64,000 bases of DNA from Kappaphycus alvarezii (Eukaryota > Rhodophyta > Florideophyceae > Gigartinales > Solieriaceae): contig NADL03000061.1 of NCBI GenBank assembly GCA_002205965.3, forward strand, positions 310,001 to 374,000. Direction: 5' to 3'. Shown here one piece after another: positions 52,641-62,245 of this stretch (its first letter is position 1; each line of letters begins with the position of its first letter). Below the pieces are notes generated by a model, which saw only the letters and a program-made list of their open reading frames with translations, searched no databases and was not told where the DNA came from. A program made the translations under genes and the position numbers.

Positions 52641-53269
52641 AAATCCATCTGGTAGTTCGCAAAATCGATTACTCCTCTCTGTCGCAGATTCTTCATTTCA
52701 TTTTGCATTGCAAGATGCTATTCTTCTCGTTCATTGCCAGACATGGCCTCTTCAAACGTAGAAGGCAGTTCAGGACTGCAGGCGCCCATTAAAAAACGCA
52801 GTTTCAATGCTAACAGGGCATCCGGGGTGTACCTATTCGGGGCATTACGTGATCAGCTAGTTCTTTTGGGCCCTGGCGGGTAATTGGTTACAAGTTGCGG
52901 GTCCACATTTCCAAATTCATCCAGCAATTCCAACTCCATCAAATCTTCATCGTGTTCAGACGAATTACCTTTAGTGGCATTTGCCAAATCTTCATTACCT
53001 ACTTTGTTTCCACTTATTTCCATATCTTAAATTTCTTCATCATCACTTCCAAACAAATCAAAAAGAATGGTAGTGTCTTCTCTATGATTCTCAGTCGGCC
53101 AGCCAAGAATCGACTCGTCAAACTAAGCATCCCTTGACACAGAAAACGTAGCACTGTCGGGATAGTAGATTCTGTAAAATTTCTCTTCTAACCGACGAGT
53201 ATGCCCTTTCGAGCCCTCGGACCAAATTTTCCATCTCTCTTCTCCTTTGGTATGTCCACATAGGCTAAT

Positions 53270-54235
53270 GACCCAAAAATTCTAATATGAGATAAGTTGG
53301 GACGTTTCCAAACAATTTCTCAGCAGGTTACTGCTTTCCTCAGAGGCAGAGGTGTACATACGATTTCTAATATGGTTAGCAGTATTGATAGCCTCAGCCC
53401 AAAGCCTGTTCCGTCCAGGAAATGAAGATAGAGATAGCAACATAGTCCTCACGGCATCATCTAAAGTCCGATTCAATCGTTCTGTTTTTCCATTCGATTT
53501 CGGGGCTGTACGGTGCTGCCGGCTGCTTCTTGATGCCTGGTTGAGAAAGCCAGTTCTGCAAAGTCTTCGAGAGGTACTCTTTGGCATTGTCGAACCTGAT
53601 ACTCTTCACATGCCTTTCCAATCCGGTTTCTAGCTCAACAATCATATGTTGTACAGCTGCGGGAACTTTAACGATTCTGAAGGAACCTCACCATCGAGTA
53701 AGCAGTCTCGTCATCGTACAGAGTCACATAATACTTAGCGCCACCAATGGATTCGATACGCATAGGTCCAACAACATCAGTGTGTACCAAATCACCCGGC
53801 TTTCTTGCATGACGATTCACTTGAACTTCGGCCTAATATCTCGAACAGACTTCGATACCTTGCAGTCGTCGCATATACCCCAATCATAAATATTCTGCAA
53901 TGGCACACCATTAACAAGTGGGACAGTCTTACGAATATGGTCTATGTACGTGTGTTTCAGTCGACGATGCCATATCAATGATTCATTCACCTTTGCCTTG
54001 GAAACTAAGGTTGCAGTGCCCGTACTTCCCGTTGAGGGTTTCAATAACGCTGTGTGCAATCCAGTGCGTTCTGATCAAATCCGAGGAGACAAACGGTGTT
54101 CGTCTTCGGATCGGTTACAGTACAAGTACCATATCCTTCTCGTTCCTCACTCTGAAACGTTATTACTAGGCCTTTCTTGCGCATACATCCAACAGAGAGA
54201 AGATTGAACTTCAAATCAGGGACATACTGCACATC
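53270..54235 (-). pseudogene. pol: Ty1/copia integrase, antisense
   Basis: The GAG-pre-integrase reads LIWHRRLKHTYIDHIRKTVP (~53925-53985) followed by CDDCKVSKSVRD (the C-x2-C of the zinc finger). The core continues KPGDLVHTDVVGPMRIES (~53755-53805, first Asp), IRFDNAKEYLSKTLQNW (~53545-53600, second Asp) and, with shifts, PSNGKTERLNRTLDDAV (~53460-53510, catalytic Glu as GKTER). IRIFGSLAYVDIPKEKRE (~53240-53290) closes it. The interval 52641-53235 between integrase and RT has no readable frame. Confidence 0.85.
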
Positions 54236-54760
54236 AGTAAGAGTGAAGAGGCTCGTAATACCATAGGCGACAGTGCTTGCATGTAGTTGCCTTGACCATG
54301 CACAGATACATGAGTTCCATCTCCGACTTCAACAGAATCAAGATTTGATCTTTCCAACTCTAAACAGAGAACGATCATTACACATGTGGGTTGTTGCCCC
54401 AGAATCGATGAACCATTTTGGATGAGGGTCAGAGAAATCAGGTCCCAACAGGAGCGCTCTAGCAACATTTGATGCAGTATCAGTGTCCAACATACGATCA
54501 TCCGACTTTTCCTGCGGTGGTACATGGACTGCACTTATCTTACGAAGATTCATTCTTGATGATGCGTGTCTTCTTTCTTATCTGCATCCATTCTGTCGAA
54601 TGAAGCAATTACATGTCTCGTGAAACTTAATCAATTTCCTTTCAGTACAACAATATCAGTTTTACGACATCTCTTTTACATGCTCAAGTCAAGCCGTGGA
54701 TTGAGCTCCACGATTCTGTGGTTCATCGCTTGTGCTCGGACAGTCCCACTTGGACTTTGA
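54205..54760 (-). pseudogene. pol: Ty1/copia protease, antisense; element truncated upstream
   Basis: HPKWFIDSGATTHMCNDRSL (~54345-54420) is a perfect copia protease motif (D-S-G-A-T-x-H-M). It is followed by VEVGDGTHVSVHGQGN (~54270-54330) and VPDLKFNLLSVGCM (~54185-54230). Upstream, Lys-rich frames to ~54890 may be the end of Gag, but no zinc knuckle or capsid is recognisable and no 5' LTR was found. Confidence 0.8.
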
Positions 54761-55679
54761 TGTATCACACGCTGTATCGCATTTCATAGCCATCGGTTCC
54801 CGGATTGTCCTCTCTTGGGTCGCTGTTTTCCTGGTTTTTAGAGTCCTTGAGTAATGTGTAATGTTTTTCTTTAGTTGGCGTTTCTTTTTCACTTAGTTTG
54901 GGAAGAGCTTGTAGATCGATGAGGGGCTATAAGTACCCTGCAGAGAAAGGTGGGGATGGAAAAAAGGGCAAGACAAGTAAACGAAAACCATCAACAACAA
55001 CCCCGGACATCCCTCGACTTGTGGATCCACAATTAGGCCACTTCCAACTGTAGCGCCGAATAGCGCGACACATTCCTCCGGCATCTTACGGAAGAGTTTG
55101 CATATCATATATATTTTTTCACTCTTGGAAGATTCGGAAGAGTCACGGAGGAAGAATGTATTCAACCCCACCTCGATGTTATCAAACCAATATATGAGTT
55201 TATGCTACAAAGTGAGGTACGGTAATGCAAACTTACTTTTGGAGCATCATATTGGTAATCAGTTGCATCCGTACCCGTTTGAAAGATCTTACATTTTATC
55301 AATAAAGCAGCGATCACTAACGGAAACAGAAGAAGAACAATGAAGACGAGCCGGGATGTTCGTCTCGAGCGAGAGAGCGTGTCGGAACGGAAAAGGTCCT
55401 CTCCGCATCTTGAAATCCGTTCTTGACCAATCGCCTTACCTTTGTCTTCCCAAAACAAATTTCGAATATCGTTTTCCTTTATGAATCCAAATTCACTGTA
55501 CAAATCCATTTTCTATTTTATGTTTGAATATTTGGTACTACCCTTTCAAAGAGACGCCTTTCAATTCGTGGTCACTTCGCCTCCCAAATTCAGTTCGATA
55601 TTTTATCACGCAGATTTTTATGATGCTTCCGAATTCATGCAAATCCAAGGCCGCAGTATCGCCTTTTTTTGACCGAGAC
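54761..55679. other. No supported gene
   Basis: Short frames on both strands have no recognisable motifs. Bases just before 55680 are AT-rich and may be promoter sequence of the acidic-protein unit. Confidence 0.4.
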
Positions 55680-56860
55680 AATGATGATTACCAAAGACAT
55701 GCCCATATTTAAAGTGCTATAGCATTGTCGCTGAAGCATCACTCCTACCACCAACAATTTGATAAGCTGATTACCCTTTCTGTCAACATCCGCAACCCCG
55801 CTCACCCCTTTTCCAGAAATATGACGTCAAATCGCCCTCTGTCCTTATCTCCAAAAACCGCCCTTCCCGTCCCATCAATGGCCTCCGTCTCGCCGCCTAC
55901 GGGCCAACCGATGCCGACGACTACATCCAGCGGCAAACTAAGAAGAAAATAATCGAGTTCGTTCGCCGTCTCTTCACAGAAGAAGAGGCGAGGGAGGTAA
56001 GTGAGGATGAGACTGAGAAAGTCGAGGAGGAGAGCGAAGACTCCTTCCAGGAATGGTTAGCCCCTGAGCTAGTGTACGAGACTCAGGAGAAGGATGGGGA
56101 GGAAGAGGACGCGGAGGAGGAAGAGGAGGAGGAAGAGGAGGAGGAGAAGGAGGAGGAGGATGAGAACGAGGACGAGGACGAGGTGGATGAGGGAATAGAG
56201 GGCATGGAAAGTGTTGGACTGGTGGGGCCTGGACTGGAGAGTATGGAACAAGTTTTGCCGACGCTGGAACCGGATGGAGATATCTTTAGTAGTTTAGACA
56301 TCTCCCAGGAGGGAATAGAGAGCTATGAGCCGTTCGCAGATATTTGCAGGGACTGCTTGGACAGCATGGATATTTTAGAGGAGTTGTTTGGATCTGATTT
56401 AGAGAATGGGAAATAAGAGGACCTCATTGATTGTTAGTTTCTTAAGTATCTTTTGTTTAGAGTATATCATCCACACAAATTGTTTGTATGCATTTCCTTG
56501 TACCTTCCGTAGTTTTGTTCGGACTTTAGGGGTAGCCGAAAGTCTATATAAGCTGAGTAAACTTTCCTCATGGAGAGGTCAAGCAAGTTGGCAGAAAACT
56601 TCAAGCCAAGTCCTGAGCAGTAGGGAGTTGAGAGTCAACTCCGGGCCACAGAACCGTTTTTCCTACGCTGCTCCCAGAGAATCAGCGGTAGACCCTGCCC
56701 CTTTCATTCTTGCTTGTAGCCCTCTCAACTCTCTTCCACATACACTCCTTTTTATTCGTTCAACTATATCACGGTAGCACTTTTGTCGCTTGCTACACCT
56801 CCTTCTTGGGGTAGTTGGTTCTGAGTATCTCTTCTCCCGACGATTTACCCATATCAGCGC
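55680..56860 (+). repeat. Acidic-protein unit, copy 2 (whole repeated unit)
   Basis: This matches 19170-20315 over the TATA-like CCCATATTTAAAGTG (~55701), the coding region, GTCTATATAAGCTGAG (~56541), AAACTTCAAGCCAAG and CTTCTTGGGGTAGTTGGTTC (~56802). The homology ends near GATTTACCCATATC in both, at a sharp border with unrelated sequence. Confidence 0.75.
55853..56416 (+). CDS. Acidic-tailed protein, copy 2, best version
   Basis: The product is unrecognised. The open frame (phase of 56072-56416) reads ISKNR then GPTDADDYIQRQTKKKIIEF and VRRLFTEEEAREVSEDE. A long acidic tract follows (~56090-56190, almost only Glu/Asp) and then GMESVGLVGPGLESMEQV, DIFSSLDISQEGIESYEPFA and LEELFGSDLENGK, ending at TAA 56414-56416. 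No in-frame ATG exists. The ATG at 55821 is one base out of phase, whereas in copy 1 the equivalent ATG is in phase with ISKNR. Each copy therefore has its own indel. A GTAAGT at ~55998 with CCTTCCAG ~45 bases later could be an in-phase 54-base intron, which is uncertain. Confidence 0.5.
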   Translation, partial: KNRPSRPINGLRLAAYGPTDADDYIQRQTKKKIIEFVRRLFTEEEAREVSEDETEKVEEESEDSFQEWLAPELVYETQEKDGEEEDAEEEEEEEEEEEKEEEDENEDEDEVDEGIEGMESVGLVGPGLESMEQVLPTLEPDGDIFSSLDISQEGIESYEPFADICRDCLDSMDILEELFGSDLENGK

Positions 56861-56879
56861 GAAAGGCGGAGTGGGCTGG

Positions 56880-57591
56880 CTCTTAGGAGACTAGGTCACG
56901 TTCAGCGGCGGATGAAAGGAAGACATTTGGAGAAGAAGAGCCCAGGATGGAGCAAGAGCCAGGGAAACCGCCATTAGGCGGAAGGCAGAGGGGTCGTGGA
57001 CAGGGGCCTCAGGCGGGGCAGTGACGACAACAACGCGTTTTCGGTTGCCCCCTATCAGGCCGCGGGTGGCGTGGCGGACTCTGCCCGCGAATTTTGCCGA
57101 GAGGCGCTTGTCGGAGAGGTCAGCGTGGAGGGTGAGACCGGGGCGGCCGGGAAAGGGAAGGCGTTGAAGCGGTTTCGGAGCAGGTGCTGGGGTGGTGGCG
57201 GTACGGAGGTACGGGGCGGGGGTGGGAGCGATCGGAGGGGGTAGGGCAGGGGCGGGCGTCGAGGGCTGCGGAGAGCCTGCGGGTGTGCTTGGTTGAGCGG
57301 AGGCGGACGGGAAGGCAGCGGAGACGACGGCGAATAAGCCTGTGGAGAGCCGGCAAGGGTGTTCAAGATGGCTAGAATAGAGCGGAATCGGGGGCTGTGC
57401 TGGAGGGACGGGGATAAGGCATTGGCAACGGGAGACTCGGAGACGTAAGATTGAAAGGAGGCTGTAGCAAGGGGATCGGTGAGGTCTACGAGGCCGTCGA
57501 AGATGGAGGCGCAACGCACGAGGTAATCCATAGAAGCGTGGGTTAGCGAGAGGATGGCCTCTAATTGCGCAGCACGGGAGCGGGATGGCAT
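56880..57591 (-). pseudogene. LINE-A-related ORF1, antisense
   Basis: ATG at 57591 opens MPSRSRAAQLEAILSLTHAS then MDYLVRCASIFDGLVDLTDP, close to the N-terminus of the LINE-A copy 2 ORF1 (MPSR ... LTHASMDYLVKCVSIFDG). After a Pro-rich linker the frame changes (~57200) and continues RPGLTLHADLSDKRLSAKFA, GRVRHATRGLIGGNRKRVVV (~56990-57110) and PVHDPSAF. It ends near 56880, where the acidic-protein unit begins on the other side. ORF2 of this copy is absent. The 382-codon frame over the whole area mixes real and chance sequence. Confidence 0.75.
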
Positions 57592-57940
57592 GGTGCAAGG
57601 AAAGAGGGTAGGTTCGGGAGATCGAGAAAAAGGGCCTCAGCCAATACGAAGCAAGAAAAGAGAAAAAAAGGGACTGGGAAAAAAATCTCGTTACTCGGAA
57701 GAACGGGAGAGACTTGGAGGGGAGGAGGGTTGAGATGCGACCAGCCGGTCGCGCGCGCGCCGCAGCGTAGCCGCAGCAAGGCGACAAGGAGATGCGGGGG
57801 CGCGGGCGGAGGGAGAAGACGGGAGGAAGCGGTACGAAAGGTGGGAGAGAAGAGCTTGAGCAAGAGCTGGTAGGAACACAAGAGCTCGTAATGCAATCCG
57901 CCGCGTCACTTATTAACGCGAACGTGACGTCCGGAAAGCC
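57592..57940 (-). other. 5' flank of the antisense LINE ORF1, no gene
   Basis: This GC-rich stretch includes CGCGCGCGCG at ~57750 and is purine-rich on the + strand. It is probably leader sequence of the antisense LINE. Confidence 0.35.
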
Positions 57941-58660
57941 TGGAGGGGAATCCTCAACCTCCGTCGCGACGCTGCCCGGTTGCAGCGTCCTCCCTGATTT
58001 GCAGGAGTGTGTTCGCTGCGGTACATTCGGAAATTGCACCTGTCGTCAAAGCACATTGTAAGACGAGACTACCCTTGTCAGGACCGTCAAGCGGCCTCCT
58101 ATCAAGTGGACTTCTGCAGGCAACACATTGCCATACGCCTCGTGGCGAGAAAATATGGACGTGCACACGTTGCATTCGAAAGTTTGGGTCAAAGCCTCAC
58201 ATAAGATGTACATTGAAACGCCGCACTCAAGGATGCGCGGTCACCTGTGCTACTGTGAAAAGCATTGGGACTTGATACAACCTCCATTGGCGCCTGGAGA
58301 ATGCATGAGCGAACCCCAACCAAGCATGCTTGCATTGTGTACAAAAGGCCTGTCGCGGTGTTACGAGCCTGGCCCGGCATCAGCGAACTCTCCAACCATA
58401 CTGCAGGTGTTGCAGCTGTCGTTGTACTGGAGATGCCGAGTTTGCTTTCTACTTCCGCTGTGCCTCGAGCAGCGGGCTGTGTTCGATCTGCATCCTTTGC
58501 AACGAAAATTCTGGGCTCCCGCATTCTCCTGAGTCGCACGAACTACACGATGCGCTCGCTTCTTTGACCTCTTCACTATCCTGCAACTTCCCAATCTACC
58601 CCTTTGGCTCTCAACCTCGTCGTTCAACCACTTCACTCGAATGAGGGCGGAACTACTCGC
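57941..58660 (+). other. Cysteine-rich unassigned region
   Basis: Three + frames interleave with clustered Cys and His: CVRCGTFGNCTC (~58010-58045), WTCTRCIRKFGSK (~58155-58190) and YCRCCSCRCT (~58402-58430). This resembles the Cys pairs of the LINE-B N-terminal domain in density but not in order. I cannot name it; it may be the finger region of another LINE. Confidence 0.25.
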
Positions 58661-58721
58661 ATCGAGAGAGAGATGCCTTACAGTGGGCCCTTCTTACAGT
58701 GGCACAACCTACAGCACCGAT

Positions 58722-58940
58722 TAAGGCCCGGGTACAGTAACCGTTGGGGCCCGGTAACCGTGGCATACTGTAAGCATGCCCCAGGCGTTCTGCATTAGCA
58801 ACCACTAACCTCCCGTCGGTGCTTATGTACCATCAGTTTCAGCAAGGCTTGGACGACGAGCGGTTGATGCGATTTTATCGCGGACGCGAGCCTGGCGACT
58901 TGAACTAATGCCGGTCGTACTGCCATGCTGCCTCGACCGG
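58722..58940 (+). repeat. Dispersed ~200-bp repeat, copy 2
   Basis: This is the second copy of the repeat at 4163-4362, in the same orientation, with GCAAGGCTTGGACGACGAGC and ACTGCCATGC... shared. It lies ~350 bp from a gypsy fragment on the opposite strand. Confidence 0.7.
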
Positions 58941-59289
58941 TCCTTAGGGGCGGATAACGGTGTGTGCAAGCGAGTATTTCCGGCAGACAGGGTGTCGTGG
59001 TGAACAGTCTTTGTCTCGACTGGAACTGGCCGCGCAATTTCCTGCAAGAGACCGGCTTGGCTAAGGGTCAAAACGGGCTTCCGCTAGTAGCTTCCTTGGA
59101 ACGTCTCGTAGGGATCATTTGCACCCATCCCGTGCGTGCAGGGATGAGGCAGGCAGCTGAAAACACGACCTATCCAGCGGGGTCGCTGGGGGCCGGGTGT
59201 CCGACACCTAGGGACCCTTGCATTGAGGTAGGGGTACCTGGCCCATCTTGTTTCACGCAAGATGTGGTTAGCGATGAAATCGCGTCCTA
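58941..59289. other. No recognisable gene
   Basis: No coding signal or RNA gene is evident. It is the spacer between the dispersed repeat and the antisense gypsy fragment. Confidence 0.4.
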
Positions 59290-60773
59290 CCTACAGTGTC
59301 TGTAGGGGCCTGGAGTCCAACTCCTGAAGAGTGTCCGAAGCTTGTAGCGTAGTCTCCCAGTGGGAGTCCGACCCGTCCTGTGTGAGCAGTTTATCAACCC
59401 CTTTGGGTACACGGCTGTCATACAAACGCACCACTACTTCCGGTAACTCACTTTCCGGGGTCCATCTCGGCGACCTTCTTCCCGAAAGTAGTACCCTGAA
59501 ATGCCGCTCTAATTCACCCGTCTTTTCATTCCTTCTCAAATATCTTGACCGGGACTGCCACCTTTTCATCGTCAACCATCCCCTGCCAAAAAATCGGCTC
59601 CCGACAAGCGAAAAAATCCTCCCGCTTGTTTATTACCTCCTCCCGGGAGTCACTACTTATCGACTGGGGCTTCGGACCCCCCAGGCCTTCCACCTGTGCG
59701 GCTTTACCACGATAACGCCGCATCACGTCGTTCTTCTTTTTTCAGCAGTCCCTAACCATATGGCCCTTTTCGTGGCAGTAATAGCAGGTTATTTGAGGGT
59801 AATTATACCCTGATTCCTCACGCGGGACTCCTCTCTACGGCTTGACTGGCTCTTGGACTTGTCGGACACTCTCCCGACTCGCAAACTGACGTACTGCTGC
59901 AAGCCTCGAAATGGTACTCACCACAGTGTCGTAGTCCCCTGATACTAGAATTGCTTGCCCCTGGAGACTCGCGGGCAGACCTGCTTTAAAGCGGTTCACC
60001 ATGATTTCGTCTGAGATTGGAATCTGCAGAGTCATGGAAGCAGACCTTAAGCGTTCTCCGAAAACGGACACCGTTTCATATTTCTGATTCCATTTAATAT
60101 TGAAAACTTGTCTCGCAATGCACTTAGCTGCGCTTTGTTGCTCAGTTTAGCCTCCAAGTGGTCCTAGAGCTCATCGGCGTTGGCATTCCAGTGTATACTC
60201 GCCACACTCTCGAATAATCTAGCCGCATCTCTTTCGAAGGCACAAGACAGAAGGCGCCTCTCGTCACTCTCCTTAATTGGAAAGCCCTTCAACAGGCGGT
60301 ACCACGTTCTTTTAGCATCGAAGAAAGAGCCGTCTCCGGCCTTACGACATCGAGAGTTTTCGAGAGAGCTTTTGTATATTTTGTGGGCTACGTGTACAGG
60401 ATAAGTGCCGCGGGAGTCTTTCTTTGAATCAATCCTGTCTTCATCTTCTTCGGCCGCCATCTCCGTATGGGTCTCTTCTGCGTTGGCTTCGCAGAATGAC
60501 TCCTTGGAAGCCCTTTTATCTGTTCAAACTTACTGGTAGCTGAACTATCTCCTTCATTACGAGTTAAATGCCATTGACTGCTCCACGGAGTTCTCCAATT
60601 ACCTCAACAGTGCACTGACTGTCTTGTGGCGAGGCTTCGGCTTTGATTTCCACTTCTGCGTGATGCGTAACCGAGTCTTGAGAAATCGAGTCTCCTGGCT
60701 GGAGCTCAGCACCTTCCTGACCTTGGTCCGGCATTTCTGGATGTGGATATGCTCTTGTTTCCGGGCGAACCAT
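59290..60773 (-). pseudogene. gag: Second Ty3/gypsy Gag, antisense, broken, with zinc knuckle
   Basis: Minus-strand frames from 60773 give an acidic N-terminus (GQEGAELQPGDSISQD), then MAAEEDEDRIDSKKDSRG (60460). The capsid region follows with RTWYRLLKGFPIKESDERRL and FERDAARLFESVASIHWNAN (~60190-60300), ISDEIMVNRFKAGLPASLQG (~59950-60010) and STISRLAAVRQFASRE, typical of retrotransposon Gag. A knuckle TCYYCHEKGHMVRDC lies at ~59750-59795. Below 59575 another frame (GELERHFRVLLSGRR...) is probably the start of Pol, which is then lost. At least three shifts occur. It is a different family from the gypsy element at 1-4146. Confidence 0.75.
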
Positions 60774-61124
60774 GCTTCTTTCTTTAGGCGGAACTTGACC
60801 TTCTCAGTCAGCAGGTTGCGACCCAGGTTCTAACTTCGACTTTTTCCAAGAACGTCTCCTCTTGAACCGGCGAATAATCGCCTCGTGTGACAAACTTCTT
60901 TCCGGGAGTCCCTTCCCTATTATCAGCTTATAGCCCTTGTCTAACGTGCCTACGAGATGTCTAGATCCCGTGAATCCGAAATGTGCCCTTCACGGACGCA
61001 CCAAGAAGATGGTTTCTTGTAATGAGGCTGGCCTTGCCTCGGACGTTGGATGCTGTCCCAGATTCTGAAGACTCTCGTACCTTGATTGCACCCTCGCAAT
61101 GACTAGCTCGGGTAGTGGTGCTGG

Positions 61125-61260
61125 TAAAATCGATTTTATGTTACAACTTGACAATGAAGTCGTAAAGCACGGACCAGGACTGATAGTAACACAATCACTG
61201 ATGCCTATCTGGTCTTGGGGACCAGGTCAGGGGCACTTTATATAGACCCTTGCGGGGCTC
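61125..61260 (-). repeat. Candidate 5' LTR end of the antisense gypsy element
   Basis: On the minus strand GGTCTATATAAAGTGCCCC (TATA box, ~61236-61254) is followed ~100 bases later by AACTTGACAA-complement sequence ending TGTAACA, then TAAAATCGATTTTA (61125-61138). A TATA, a short R/U5 and a CA end upstream of gag is the expected LTR order. The TGTAACATAAAATCGATTTT word recurs at 4651-4670. No tRNA primer site was recognised. Confidence 0.45.
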
Positions 61261-61630
61261 TAAATGCAAACTAGGTACGTTGCTGACAGATTACTACTGT
61301 ACGTGATAATGCACTTTGCTGAAAATACACGTGTACGTGCCACGTATAATTGAACCCTAACAGTACAGTACTTTACATCCATGGAACTTTTAATTGTGCA
61401 GTAGTGTTGCACGCGAACAGTTCATGCACAGTGAATTACCTTTACTTGATCGTTATTATCCATTTCTACCTCTACCGTGAGTCACCCATTTTCCTAGATC
61501 AGCCCCTCCCGAGAAGAAAAGCTTTTTCTGTTCTTTGCATCAATAGCTAATGAGCAAGCATGACACAAGTGGGCATCTCCACTAACAGAATCAAAAGATT
61601 CGCAGCCTTCTCTAAATCTGAAAATGCGTT
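61261..61630. other. Palindromic tract, otherwise unassigned
   Basis: TTACTGTACGTGATAATG and CAGTACAGTACTTTACATC (~61288-61375) are again TACTGTA-type words. This may include LTR sequence of the antisense gypsy element. Confidence 0.35.
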
Positions 61631-62245
61631 CTACACCCTCATGCTTGCTAACAAGTCTCTGCTCCATAACAATGCGTTGGTCTCCGCCAGAGTCGCCTCC
61701 GTCAATTCTGTCGGCGGTTTCTTCGAAACAAAATGCAGAGACTTAAGTTTCCTAACACTCGCCTTAGCGTACCACTCTGCAAATGGATACGGATATTTGT
61801 CCACGCCAGCCGTCAACTGCAGATCACATATCACCACGGCATTTGTTAGGCTCATCGCAGCTGACATACTACCAGCCTGGCTTTCTCCTCCTGCCCGCAA
61901 TGGCGACACAACCTCGTTGTCTACCCAAACGGCGCTCCCAATCTCCTCGCCATCATGCCCGAGAAGAAGTAACCTTTCAATGGCATTCTTCTTCCACAGA
62001 ACTGGAATTCCTGCAGTAGTAAACGTGAGCTTAATTCGCTTACCACTCTACTAAACTTCACCACGTAGGAATCCGCGGGTACCTCTTCTCCCTGAAAATA
62101 CGCACACAACGGATTCACACTTCCCGCCCCTACATAAATGTTCTTATTTCCTTCTCTATGGAAAAGACCTACCATGTTCTTGACTTTTTCAGGCCGTACA
62201 TGCAATAGGTCCGCCACAATCTGCAGAAGCTGCTATAGACGAATG
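61631..62245 (-). pseudogene. C-terminal part of the unrecognised minus-strand gene
   Basis: Two further frames continue the protein of 62189-63256. The first reads LLQIVADLLHVRPEKVKNMV, GLFHREGNKNIYVGAGSVNP and AYFQGEEVPADSYVVKFSRV. After a second break come TTAGIPVLWKKNAIERLLLL, GHDGEEIGSAVWVDNEVVSP and SMSAAMSLTNAVVICDLQLT, GVDKYPYPFAEWYAKASVR, ending at 61631. Both stretches look like genuine folded-domain sequence, so the breaks near 62240 and 62030 are indels or unrecognised introns. Candidate GT-AG pairs nearby (for example GTAAGC ... TACTGCAG) are multiples of three and do not repair the frame. Function unknown. Confidence 0.5.

Noticed and set aside
56891-58039. 382-codon minus-strand frame as one protein
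   Set aside because: Only its last ~90 residues match LINE ORF1; the first part is an out-of-frame reading of the GC-rich flank and of the ORF1 N-terminus, which is better read from 57591.
62000-62045. GTAAGC ... TACTGCAG as an intron repairing the frame
   Set aside because: Its length is a multiple of three, so removal does not connect the two frames.
62150-62200. GTAGGT ... TTATGTAG as an intron in the unrecognised gene
   Set aside because: The interval reads as good coding sequence, and splicing it out would bring in a stop.
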